This document shows positions 51,246 through 59,902 of a stretch of DNA of 64,000 nucleotides, in pieces. The notes beneath the pieces are model-generated. The model was not told the origin of the DNA. It saw only the letters and a list, made by a program, of their open reading frames with translations, and ran no database searches. The position numbers and the translations under genes were made by a program. The DNA is from Blastopirellula retiformator (lineage in GTDB: Bacteria; Planctomycetota; Planctomycetia; Pirellulales; Pirellulaceae). Each line of letters begins with the position of its first letter. Positions within the stretch are counted from its first letter, which is position 1. The stretch lies in assembly GCF_007859755.1 (NCBI RefSeq), contig NZ_SJPF01000003.1, positions 124,001 to 188,000 of the forward strand, in the 5' to 3' direction.

Positions 51246-52370
51246 TTGTACGAGAGAATCCTTCATGCGTCGCTGTTGCTCCTGTTGAATATCTGCTGTT
51301 TTTCCGCTGCGGCCGATCTGCCCGAAAGTCTGCCGGCGCCGCCGGAGAGCGCCAAGCTCGTCTTTACCGAGGATTGGTCGACCGGCCAGATTGATCCGCA
51401 AAAGTGGTATGTGCTGCGGAAGAAATGGGGCGGCGGCAATCATGGCGTGGCGCCGGAGAATGTCGCCATCGCCACCGACGACGTGCATGGAGAACAGAAA
51501 AGCGTCCTGGTCTGCACCGGCCATGGCGATCAGTACGATGGCGACGTCGTCGGCCTGTGGGGCCGCAAAGATCGCGTGGGCGGCGTGATCGTGTCGAAGC
51601 CCTTCTTTGCTTCCGGCCGATATGAAATTGTCGCCAAGGTCGGCCAAAAAGAACGACACGAAGGAGGCCCGCAAGACCCGCGCGAGCCAAGGGGCGCCAT
51701 CCCGGCGATGTGGACTTACGGCTATCGCTGGGTTCACGCCAGCGACGAACCGCTTGATGAGTTCCAGGCCGACAAGCCGATGTACAACCCGCACATGAAA
51801 GCGTACGGCATGGGCGCCAACGAGTACTGGTCGGAGCTCGACTTCCCCGAGTTCGGCAAGGGTGGCAAATATTCGGAGGCGCTCTACAACACGTTTCTGC
51901 AGAACCGGCACGAGCCGCTGCTGTGGGATGTGTCGCACGCGATCGATGGCGACTACCACGCCTTCGTCACCGAGTGGCGGACCAAGCTGCAGCCCTTGCC
52001 GGCCGTGACCGACGCGATGGTCGCCCAGCAGGACGGCTTTTACTGGATTCAGGAGAAGTCGATTCCGTTTGCAGACTATGTCGGCAACCCACTGAAGAAG
52101 CTCGGGCCTGATCAATACGCCGTCTACGCGGTTCACTACATCGACGGCAAGAAGGTGGCCGAGAATCATCGTTTCGTTCCGTCGATGGCGGCCCAGTTGA
52201 ACCTGGGCATCTGGCTGCCTGATTGGGCGGGACCAGCCGCCTGGAAAACGGCCAGCATTAAGTTTGCGTCGGTCAAAGTGTGGCAATACGACGACCCCGG
52301 CGACGTGCGAGACGTGATCGTCGACGACCTGAAAAACAACATGGACGAACAAGGACGTGAGATCCGCTAA
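51246..52370 (+). CDS. Exported GH16-family glycoside hydrolase
   Basis: 374 residues from TTG 51246, which begins a signal peptide ([19 protein letters not shown]); the frame extends to GTG 51153 and there is no suitable ATG, so the start is uncertain. A GH16 fold with the catalytic motif ELDFPE (E197, D199, E202) and nearby [12 protein letters not shown]; jelly-roll strands such as [12 protein letters not shown] surround it. GH16 enzymes cleave beta-glucans, agars, carrageenans or similar marine polysaccharides. A sugar ABC importer cluster lies convergently next to it. Confidence 0.85.
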   Translation: MYERILHASLLLLLNICCFSAAADLPESLPAPPESAKLVFTEDWSTGQIDPQKWYVLRKKWGGGNHGVAPENVAIATDDVHGEQKSVLVCTGHGDQYDGDVVGLWGRKDRVGGVIVSKPFFASGRYEIVAKVGQKERHEGGPQDPREPRGAIPAMWTYGYRWVHASDEPLDEFQADKPMYNPHMKAYGMGANEYWSELDFPEFGKGGKYSEALYNTFLQNRHEPLLWDVSHAIDGDYHAFVTEWRTKLQPLPAVTDAMVAQQDGFYWIQEKSIPFADYVGNPLKKLGPDQYAVYAVHYIDGKKVAENHRFVPSMAAQLNLGIWLPDWAGPAAWKTASIKFASVKVWQYDDPGDVRDVIVDDLKNNMDEQGREIR

Positions 52371-52384
52371 GTCTATGCCATGCT

Positions 52385-52431
52385 CTTAACGTGTGCCCCT
52401 GCTGGCTTGTCCAGCAGGGGCACACGTTAAG
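52385..52431. terminator. Bidirectional 21-bp perfect hairpin
   Basis: Perfect stem 52385-52405 with 52411-52431 (core GTGTGCCCCTGCTGG), loop CTTGT. It lies between the convergent GH16 and permease genes and has no T-tract, so it may be a REP-like element working as a terminator. Confidence 0.7.
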
Positions 52432-52446
52432 ACCTTGTAGTCCGAG

Positions 52447-53271
52447 CTACTTCAACCCCGTCGTCGCGATCCCTTTGAGGAACGTCCGCTGCGTCAGAAA
52501 GAACAGAACCACAATCGGCAGCGTGAACAACGTCGCCGCCGCCAGCAGCAAGTGGGTTTGGTCGCTGTAGGAGCTGACGAACTGCTCCAGGCCATAGGCC
52601 AGCGGGAAGTTTCTCTTGTCGCTCAGTAGCAGCAACGGTCCGCTGAAGTCGTTCCAGGCGGCGATAAATTGAAATAACGCCACAGTGGCGATCGCTGGTT
52701 TCGACAGCGGCAACACGATCCGCCAGAAGATCCCCCATTCGCTGAGCCCGTCGATCCGCGCCGCCTCGCTCAGTTCTTCGGGAATGGTCCGAAAGAACTG
52801 TCGCAACAGAAAGATCGAGAACGCGTCTCCCAGGAAAGTCGGGATGATCAACGCGCCCAGCGTGTTGTAAAGACCGACCTCGCGCAGGAGGAGAAACCGC
52901 GGGATCATCGTCACATGCCATGGCAGCAGCATCGTGCCGATCAGCACGCCAAACAACAGATTGCGGCCAGGCCAATTCAGTTTCGAGAACGCATACGCCG
53001 CCATCGAGCAAGAGATCACCGTTCCTACCACCGAACCGATGCAGATCAGCAGCGTATTGCGCAAGTAAAGGAAGAAGGGCATCGCGCTGACCGCGTCGCC
53101 ATAGTTTTCCCACCGCCACGACTGCGGCAGCAGCGCATGCGGATTGGCCTGAATCTCGGCCGGCGTTTTCAGTGACGAACAGACCATGATCGCCAGCGGT
53201 CCGGCCAGCAAGACCGCCACGACCAATAGCGCCAGGTAGGCGAGAATTTTCTCGATCGGGTTCAGTTTCAC
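52447..53271 (-). CDS. Sugar ABC transporter permease, MalG-like
   Basis: 274 residues, six helices. The EAA motif SEAARIDGLSEWGIFWRIVL (residues about 190) binds the ATPase. GTG 53271 overlaps the TGA of the solute-binding-protein gene (GTGA). It forms a heterodimer with the permease at 54629-55561. The ATPase subunit is not encoded here. Confidence 0.93.
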   Translation of the reverse strand: MKLNPIEKILAYLALLVVAVLLAGPLAIMVCSSLKTPAEIQANPHALLPQSWRWENYGDAVSAMPFFLYLRNTLLICIGSVVGTVISCSMAAYAFSKLNWPGRNLLFGVLIGTMLLPWHVTMIPRFLLLREVGLYNTLGALIIPTFLGDAFSIFLLRQFFRTIPEELSEAARIDGLSEWGIFWRIVLPLSKPAIATVALFQFIAAWNDFSGPLLLLSDKRNFPLAYGLEQFVSSYSDQTHLLLAAATLFTLPIVVLFFLTQRTFLKGIATTGLK

Positions 53272-54626
53272 TCTTCCGACTCCCGGGCTGCATTGATCTG
53301 TCGCTGAATGACTCGCGTTGCGTCGCGCAGCATCGCCTCGCAGTCAGGTTCGGCGGCGCCCAGCATCGCCTGCTCGGCAACGTTCTTGATTTCGTTGTTG
53401 AAAAACGGGCCGGCCGGAACGACCGGGATCGGGTATTGGTTGTCGCTGCCGGCCAGCTCGACAAACTGGGCGAACAGCGGCTCTGACTTCAGAAACGCTT
53501 GGAACTGCGGCTGCTGGGCGACCTGCTGGGAAACCGGGATCCAGCCGCCGGCGACGCAGGTTTGCGCCGCTTCCGCTTCGTGCCCCATGCCGCTCCAGAA
53601 CTTCATGAACTCCCAGGCCCCAGCCGCGTTTCGGGCGCCTTGCGGCACGACAAAGTTATTGCCGTTCACCCAACCGGCCCGCTGGCGTCCACCGGGCGGC
53701 GGAGGCAACGGACACACGCCAAACTGCGTGATCGGTTCGCCTCGTTCCGCTTGCGCCGCCTGATAAGCCCGAATATCGCGTACCCGCCACTGACCATCCA
53801 TCATCACCGCGTACCGCCCCGACAGCAGCGGAAACGCCTTGCCCGGGAGCGACTGATCGCCGGCCCGAAACGCGGCGATCTCGGCTGGCCCATATCGCTG
53901 TCGATAGCCGACCATCCACTGCAGCGCCGCGTCAATTTGAGCGTCGTCTGCCGTCACTGTCTGTGACGCTTCGTCATAAAACTGCCCGCCAAAGACATAG
54001 CCCCATGCCCACAAACGCCGCGAGTCGGGCAAGTAGCCATGTCGCTCATAGCTGGTTAGCCCCGGCGGAGCGATCGTCGCTTCGATCTTATCGAGATCGG
54101 CCAAAGTCTCCGGCGGCTGTAATCCGTACTGATCGAGCAACGTCTGGTGATAGTAGAGTGCCCGAATGTCGAGACCGTTGGGCAGCGCGTAAAGACGTCC
54201 CTCGTACGTCGCCAAACGTCGCGCGGCGGGAAATAGCCACGCTTCCGCCTGGCGAACTTCGTGCTCAGGGGCAAACGCATCGAGCGGCAAGATCGCGCCC
54301 CGAGCGCCCCAGTCGGCAATCACCGGATCGTCGATGTTCAGCAGATCCGGCGGATCTCCCCCCGCCACGGCCAGGAAGAACTTCAGGTCGAGGTTGTTGC
54401 CGGGCATCGCAATCGCGCGAACAAAGTGCTCGTCTTGCGACTCGTTGAAGCGGCGGACGATTTCTTCGACGGTCGCCCGGTCGGCGCCTCCCCAGAAATG
54501 CCAGAACAGAACCTCCTTGCGCCCCGGCGGCGTCGCTTGCTCTTGCTTGTCGCCCAGCGACGCCGCATAGGCGACAACGCCCAGCAGCAAAAGAATCGCG
54601 GCGATCTGAAGCGTGCTGCGGTGCAT
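53268..54626 (-). CDS. Extracellular solute-binding protein of a sugar ABC importer
   Basis: 452 residues. ATG 54626 is 6 nt after GGAGG and is favoured over ATG 54632, which overlaps the permease stop. A hydrophobic N-terminal segment (LQIAAILLLLGVVAYAASL) serves as signal or anchor. The mature part has the group 1 fold: KEVLFWHFWGGADRATVEEI, RFNESQDEHFVRAI, ALPNGLDIRALYYHQTLLDQ, typical of multiple-sugar binding proteins. No lipobox seen. Confidence 0.9.
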   Translation of the reverse strand: MHRSTLQIAAILLLLGVVAYAASLGDKQEQATPPGRKEVLFWHFWGGADRATVEEIVRRFNESQDEHFVRAIAMPGNNLDLKFFLAVAGGDPPDLLNIDDPVIADWGARGAILPLDAFAPEHEVRQAEAWLFPAARRLATYEGRLYALPNGLDIRALYYHQTLLDQYGLQPPETLADLDKIEATIAPPGLTSYERHGYLPDSRRLWAWGYVFGGQFYDEASQTVTADDAQIDAALQWMVGYRQRYGPAEIAAFRAGDQSLPGKAFPLLSGRYAVMMDGQWRVRDIRAYQAAQAERGEPITQFGVCPLPPPPGGRQRAGWVNGNNFVVPQGARNAAGAWEFMKFWSGMGHEAEAAQTCVAGGWIPVSQQVAQQPQFQAFLKSEPLFAQFVELAGSDNQYPIPVVPAGPFFNNEIKNVAEQAMLGAAEPDCEAMLRDATRVIQRQINAARESEE

Positions 54627-54628
54627 GA

Positions 54629-55561
54629 TCATCCTCCGTAATAGACCCAGCGACGCGACGTGCGAAACAGCAACAGCGTCGCCGCGAGCAAGAGAACGAA
54701 CAACAACCAGGCGATCGCCGACGCGTACCCCATATCGAGATGTTGAAACGCGCTGAGGAACAACTGCAGACTGATCATCATCGTCGAGCCGGCCGGCGAG
54801 CCGCGGCCTTCGCTGACGATGTAGATTTGCGTGAAGGCCTGCACCGATTGGATGAGCCCCATCACCAGGTTGAAGAAGATGATCGGGGTGAGCATCGGCA
54901 GCGTGATGTGCACAAATCGGCGCAGCGGTCCGGCGCCGTCGAGCTGCGCCGCTTCGTACAGCGACTTTGGCACATCGCCGAGCGCCGCCAGATAGATCAC
55001 CATAAAGTTGCCGACTCCCCAAAGGCTCATCAACACGAGCGCGTCCTTTGACCCCGGCGCAAGACTGCCGGTTTGCCAGAACGCCGCGAAGACATTGCCC
55101 GGAGACTCGAGCCACTTTGGCTGGCCCAGACCGAGAGATGAGAGACCGTAGTTGACGATCCCATCGGTCGGGTCGAGCAGCCACATCCACAAGATGCTGG
55201 CCGCGACCACGGGAATCACCGACGGCAGAAAAAAGAGAGTGCGGAAAATCGCCTGGCCACGGACCGGCAGTGACAGCAGGACGGCCAGCGAGATGCCGAG
55301 CGCGATCGACAGCGGCACGCTAACGGCGGCGTAATAGGCGGTATTGCCCAAAGCCTGGCCAAACCCGGTCCCGCTGGCGATTTCCTCCGCAAGCCGGGAG
55401 TAGTTTTCGCCCCCAATCCACTGGGGCGGATTGATCAGATCGTAGCGGCAAAAGCTCCAATACAGAGACGCCGCGAACGGAAACAGGTATAACAGCACCA
55501 ACCCAACCAGCCAGGGGCTGGCGAATGCGTAGCCTGCGATGCGATTTCGCGTCGAACTCAC
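54629..55561 (-). CDS. Sugar ABC transporter permease, MalF-like
   Basis: 310 residues, six helices, from GTG 55561 with GAGGCGG upstream. N-terminus FASPWLVGLVLLYLFPFAAS is typical of MalF/UgpA-like permeases; the EAA loop is YEAAQLDGAGPLRRFVHITL. First gene of a three-gene cluster (MalF-like, binding protein, MalG-like), all overlapping or nearly so. A shared MsmX/MalK-type ATPase must be encoded elsewhere. Confidence 0.93.
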   Translation of the reverse strand: MSSTRNRIAGYAFASPWLVGLVLLYLFPFAASLYWSFCRYDLINPPQWIGGENYSRLAEEIASGTGFGQALGNTAYYAAVSVPLSIALGISLAVLLSLPVRGQAIFRTLFFLPSVIPVVAASILWMWLLDPTDGIVNYGLSSLGLGQPKWLESPGNVFAAFWQTGSLAPGSKDALVLMSLWGVGNFMVIYLAALGDVPKSLYEAAQLDGAGPLRRFVHITLPMLTPIIFFNLVMGLIQSVQAFTQIYIVSEGRGSPAGSTMMISLQLFLSAFQHLDMGYASAIAWLLFVLLLAATLLLFRTSRRWVYYGG

Positions 55562-55738
55562 GCCGCCTCACGGTCGGTTAACGATGAACTGGTGGGGTGC
55601 AACACAGGGGTTAAACCAGTTGCTCCGCTGGCGGGCGCCAGCGTCACGATTGTAACGCTGACAGCGGTAAACTGGGACACGCCTGGCGGTCGATACTACG
55701 AATACCACCCGATCTCTCCCGACATAGCTGCGCCAGCG

Positions 55739-57949
55739 ATGACACTAACTCCCCTTTCGACGCCGAACTGCCAACGAAAGTTACGGATTGCCCGCGATGA
55801 AGCTGGCGTTCCGCATGTTTTTGCCGAATCTCACCACGATGCGCTGTACGGGCTCGGCTACATGCATGCGACCGACCGCATCACGCAAATCATGTTCGCC
55901 CGGGCGGTTTCGGCCGGTCGCGCGTCAGAGTTGATCGCCGACAAGGAGGAATTGCGCGAAACCGATCGTTTTTTTCGTCGGATCGGTTTGCATCGCAATC
56001 ATCAGCGCGAGGTCGGCCTGCTCCGCTCCCACATTCGCGAGCAAATCGCCCACTACGCGGTCGGCGTCAATGATGGCGCCGCCGCCGTTGGGCAATCGTG
56101 GCCAATGTGGGCGACCGGTTTTGAATCCGAGCCGTGGGATCCGGTCAGCGTGCTCTTGATCGGCAATTTGCTCAGCTTTGGCGGCTTGGCGGTCAGTCAG
56201 TTGGAAAACGAGCGGATCGTCGTCGAGCTAATCCAGTCTGGCGCCAGCGAAGAGGCGCTCCGCGAGATGTTTGAAGGACGGCTCGATCATGTTGACTTCG
56301 AGTTGATTCGAAAGGTCCCTTCCCTGCCCCGCATGTCGGACGAAGCGCTGGAAGTGCTGGCCGACTTGCCGCGCTTGGCCGGCAGCAACGCGTGGGCCGT
56401 CGCGCCATCGCGCACCGCTTCAGGCGGGGCGATGCTCTGCTCCGACCCGCATCTGGAAATCAACCGTCTGCCGGCGATCTGGTACGAGGCGGTGCTCGAC
56501 TGGGGGGACGACTACGTGATGGGGGCGACGTTGCCGGGGTGTCCGCTGGTCGCCGTGGGGCGCACCTCGAAGTTGGCCTGGGGCGTTACCTACATGAAAG
56601 GAGATACGATCGACATCTTTGTGGAAGATTGTCGACGCTCTCCGACCGGCGAGTGGCAATATCGCCGCGGCGCTGATACCTGGATGAACTTTGAAGTTCG
56701 CGAGGAGACGCTCGGCCGCAAGGGGGGCGCCGAAGCGGAGACGATGACGGTACTCGAAAATCCGCAAGGGACGCTCGACGCCGATCCGCTGACGCCCGGC
56801 TATCAGTTCTCGCTCGCTTGGAGCGGCACGGCGCCTGGCAGCGGCGCGGCGATCGGCTCGTGGCTCGATGTGATCGCGTCGCCGGACGTGACCACCGCGA
56901 TGGAAGTGGCCGAACAGTGTCCGCAGCCGACGCTCTGCTGGGTCTTTGCCGACGTCGAAGGAAACATCGGCATGCAGGGGAACGGGCGTTTTCCGGCACG
57001 TCGCCCTGGCGCGACGGGACTGGGGCCGCTGGCCGCGTGGGACGAAGCGAATCACTGGAACGGCTTTCTCGGCCCCGAGTATCTGCCGAGCATTTACAAT
57101 CCCGAGTGTGGCTTTGTCGCCACCGCCAACGAAGAGCAGCCGGAAGTCGACGGCGTGCGGGTCACCAGTCAAACGCTGCCTGACTATCGCAAACGCCGCA
57201 TCGTCGAGCAGCTGACCTACGCCGGCGAAGTGACCGTCGAAGAGATGCAGACGCTGCAGTACGACCTGGTCAGTCTGCAGGCCCGCGAACTGCTTCCCTA
57301 TTTGTTGCCGCATGTCGCCGACAAATCGATCGTGCAGCGGCTCGAGAACTGGAACCAGGACTATTCGCCCGACAGCTACGAAGCGGTCCTTTTTCAACGG
57401 CTCTACCGCAACACGCTGCTCGAAATCTTCGGCCAGGCCGAAGGACTCGGTCGTCGTCGCGTGTTGTACGTCGCATCGCGGGTCGGATTTTCGAGCATGG
57501 TGATCGCCGCGGTCGATCGCATCCTCAAGAAAGACGAGTCGCTCTGGTGGAAGGGACGCAACAAAGGAGAATTGATCCGCGCGGCCGCCGACAAGCTGAA
57601 GCTGGAAGTCGAGAAGCCGTGGTCCGAAGTAAACAACTTCCACTTCACCGACCGCTTCTTCGGCGGCATCAGCGTCGGGCGGTTACTTGGTTTCGAGAGT
57701 CGCCCTTACCCAATGCCGGGCAACTTCTCGACGATCTTCCAAGGGCACGTGCTGCAAACGGCGAAACGATCGTCGACCTTCGCCCCCAGCTACCACTTTA
57801 TCGCCGACATGGCGACCAGCGAGGCCTGGTCCAACCTGCCCGGTGGACCAAGCGAGAGCCGGTTCTCGGCGTTCTATAAGAGCGACGTAGCGCGATGGTT
57901 TGAAGGGGCGTATAAGCAGTTAATCAAAGAAGAGTTGCCTCCGACGTAG
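55739..57949 (+). CDS. Penicillin-acylase-family Ntn hydrolase
   Basis: 736 residues from ATG 55739. The N-terminal nucleophile is Ser216 in LAGSNAWAVAPSRTASGG, where autoproteolysis before Ser would produce alpha and beta chains; the beta-chain has the expected SDPHLE and GVPHV... features. Penicillin acylases and acyl-homoserine-lactone acylases share this fold; the substrate is unknown. Unlike many members, no signal peptide is seen, suggesting a cytoplasmic role or a missed upstream start (frame open to 55592). Its TAG stop is part of a repeat. Confidence 0.88.
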   Translation: MTLTPLSTPNCQRKLRIARDEAGVPHVFAESHHDALYGLGYMHATDRITQIMFARAVSAGRASELIADKEELRETDRFFRRIGLHRNHQREVGLLRSHIREQIAHYAVGVNDGAAAVGQSWPMWATGFESEPWDPVSVLLIGNLLSFGGLAVSQLENERIVVELIQSGASEEALREMFEGRLDHVDFELIRKVPSLPRMSDEALEVLADLPRLAGSNAWAVAPSRTASGGAMLCSDPHLEINRLPAIWYEAVLDWGDDYVMGATLPGCPLVAVGRTSKLAWGVTYMKGDTIDIFVEDCRRSPTGEWQYRRGADTWMNFEVREETLGRKGGAEAETMTVLENPQGTLDADPLTPGYQFSLAWSGTAPGSGAAIGSWLDVIASPDVTTAMEVAEQCPQPTLCWVFADVEGNIGMQGNGRFPARRPGATGLGPLAAWDEANHWNGFLGPEYLPSIYNPECGFVATANEEQPEVDGVRVTSQTLPDYRKRRIVEQLTYAGEVTVEEMQTLQYDLVSLQARELLPYLLPHVADKSIVQRLENWNQDYSPDSYEAVLFQRLYRNTLLEIFGQAEGLGRRRVLYVASRVGFSSMVIAAVDRILKKDESLWWKGRNKGELIRAAADKLKLEVEKPWSEVNNFHFTDRFFGGISVGRLLGFESRPYPMPGNFSTIFQGHVLQTAKRSSTFAPSYHFIADMATSEAWSNLPGGPSESRFSAFYKSDVARWFEGAYKQLIKEELPPT

Positions 57950-58009
57950 GGCAGGCCGTGCCTGCCGACTTGCGGGCGTTTGCATTCGGCAGGCACGGCC
58001 TGCCCTACG
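57945..58009. repeat. GGCAGGC palindromic repeat, complete inverted pair
   Basis: 24-bp perfect inverted arms 57945-57968 and 57986-58009 (core GGCAGGCCGTGCCTGCC) with a 17-nt spacer. The TAG stop of the upstream hydrolase (57947-57949) lies inside the left arm, and the convergent AAA-ATPase stop is 4 nt after the right arm. Confidence 0.9.
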
Positions 58010-58012
58010 CCC

Positions 58013-59389
58013 TCATCGTCGCCGTTTCTTTTTCTTCGGAAGCTGCCGGGGTCTCTGGCGCGGCGTAGGGACTGGACTCGGCGGCGCTTTTTTTTGCTCC
58101 GCCTCGTCCAAGGCGAGTAACTCGGCGCACGTTAGCGTCACGAAGCCTGGCTCGTCGGACGGCAGTGGACTCCGCGGTTCGTTTTTTTCTGGCCGGTCTT
58201 GGAGTTCGTCATTGTCATCGGCCAGAGGGGAGTGGACTCGACTCGCTTCTTTTTTTTCGGCTCCATCCGCCAGGCGATAACAGGGTTCGCCGAACTGCGC
58301 CGCCGCCGCGTAACGCGGGCGAATTGGGACGATCTCGCCGTCGGCGACCATGCGGTCCCACGTCGCGGCGAACTTGCCGCCGTTCATGCCCGACAGCTCG
58401 CGGATTTTCAGCTTTGTGGCGAGTAGCGGATCGACCCGCTTTAGGACGGCCCGCAACTTCCACCGCAGATGTTCGGCCTGATCAGCGGCGATTTGATCGG
58501 CCTCTTCTGCGCGGATCGACGCCAAGTCGCGCGGGGTCACCTGCCAAGCGTCGCCGGCCGCTCCTTCGTCGATGTCGACCCCCAATTGATCACCGACGGC
58601 GCCGCTGCCGCCATAGGTGAGCCAGAGCCGATGCGCGCCGCTCCCCGGCACAAACGCTTCGCGGCGGTTGACCAAGATCCATTGCCGGGCAATCGCATCG
58701 CATGGATCGCCGGCCAGGTCGGCCGTGCCCAAGGGGCGCGGCTTTGGCTCTTTGCGCAAAGGGCAACAGAAGATCGGCGTCGCCCCGGCGTTTTGAATGC
58801 AGCGGACCAGATCGCGCAGCTGGGCCGCGGCTCCCCGCCGCGTCGGCGCCAGAAGATCGGCCGCGTCGATCAGCACCACCTCTAATTTGTGCCGCTCGAT
58901 CCAATCGCTTAGCCGACGCAAGTTGGCCGGCCCGTCCAGGCTCGCCAGGTCGAAGCTCCAGGTCAAACGCTCGAGCGACTCCAGCTCGGTTCCGTTCGCA
59001 CTGGCCCACCGCACGGTCAGGTCAACCGCCACGTCGCGAGTCGCCTCGCCGGCGACAAACCCAACGCGAAAAGCCCGCTCGGCGGCGAACTGCCCCAGAA
59101 ACGTACCGCCGGTCGCCAGCGCGCCGGCCAGGTCGATGGCGATCGAGCTTTTCAGACAACGACTCGGCCCCAAGAGAACGGCCGCTTGATGCTGCCGCAA
59201 CATCCCCGGCAAGAGCCAAGCCGGCGGCCGCCGCCGCGCGAACATCTGTGCCGTCGTCACACTTGTTAGCGGAGAATCGGACGGCGCTGTCTCTGGTTGG
59301 CTGGTTCGAGACGGGGCCGCTTCAACGCAGCTCTGATTTTCAAAACTCGGCTGCTGCAGTTCGCAACTTTCTAACATCGCGATCGACAT
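58013..59389 (-). CDS. RepA/RecA-like AAA ATPase with unusual Walker A
   Basis: 458 residues from ATG 59389 (MSIAMLESC), with GGGAGA 9 nt upstream. An ATPase core at about 60-270 with the P-loop LLGPSRCLKSSIAID (Gly74 to Ser81, where Leu79 replaces the usual Gly before Lys80) and Walker B VVLIDAADLL. A winged-helix-like part follows (IRELSGMNGGKFAATWDRM), then a charged C-terminal tail (PKKKKRRR). Similar ATPases occur in planctomycetes; relatives work in plasmid or phage replication or DNA binding, but this gene is not in an evident mobile element. Confidence 0.75.
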   Translation of the reverse strand: MSIAMLESCELQQPSFENQSCVEAAPSRTSQPETAPSDSPLTSVTTAQMFARRRPPAWLLPGMLRQHQAAVLLGPSRCLKSSIAIDLAGALATGGTFLGQFAAERAFRVGFVAGEATRDVAVDLTVRWASANGTELESLERLTWSFDLASLDGPANLRRLSDWIERHKLEVVLIDAADLLAPTRRGAAAQLRDLVRCIQNAGATPIFCCPLRKEPKPRPLGTADLAGDPCDAIARQWILVNRREAFVPGSGAHRLWLTYGGSGAVGDQLGVDIDEGAAGDAWQVTPRDLASIRAEEADQIAADQAEHLRWKLRAVLKRVDPLLATKLKIRELSGMNGGKFAATWDRMVADGEIVPIRPRYAAAAQFGEPCYRLADGAEKKEASRVHSPLADDNDELQDRPEKNEPRSPLPSDEPGFVTLTCAELLALDEAEQKKAPPSPVPTPRQRPRQLPKKKKRRR

Positions 59390-59902
59390 GACCAACTTCT
59401 CCCTTGGCTGTAGGAGCGCGCGTACGGAGAGCGCCACCGGAGTCGGCGTTTTCCGAAAACAACACTGCCCAAACCACCACGCGCGGCCTGATCCTGCGGG
59501 CCGAGCGCGCTATGAAAAAGAGAACCCAACGCATCCTGCAGGCGCCGGGAAAGGAGAGGAATCGCTCGCCGATCTGGGACGAATGCCGAGATCTGCGTGC
59601 CTGTACAAGTTTATACTAAAAGTGGGGGTGGTGGGTCAAGCATTTTTGGGGGATGCGGCGAGGCCGACTCAACCCGTTGGGCTCGAGCAAGACAGACAAG
59701 ACATTTTCTGTAATCTGCGACCATCTGCGTACATCTGCGGTTCCATCCTTCGCCAGCAGAGTTCTTGAACCGCAGATTTACGCAGATGATCGCAGATGGA
59801 GAAGGGATTGCGGCCTGGTGTTGGTTTGGGAGTGGACTTGCACCTGCATGCCTTGGTTGGTGCTTGCGGCCGAATTCCCTCGGCTCGCGCCTCGGGCTAC
59901 GA
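59390..59902. other. Intergenic region with an inverted repeat of CGCAGAT units
   Basis: 513 nt between the AAA ATPase start and the PKS stop. It contains the inverted repeat at 59714-59796; the rest shows no gene or other signal. Confidence 0.55.
59714..59796. repeat. Inverted repeat built from ATCTGCG units
   Basis: 30-bp arms 59714-59743 and 59767-59796 (2 mismatches) with a 23-nt spacer. Each arm has three ATCTGCG-like units spaced about 11 bases. This type of intergenic repeat is common in planctomycete and related genomes; it may form a cruciform or RNA hairpin. Confidence 0.8.

Noticed and set aside
56420-57643. 407-residue minus-strand open frame
   Set aside because: Antisense to the penicillin-acylase-like gene; composition is that of a shadow frame.
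59714-59796. Possible CRISPR-like short repeats
   Set aside because: The CGCAGAT units are too short, close and inverted; there are no unique spacers of regular length and no cas genes.
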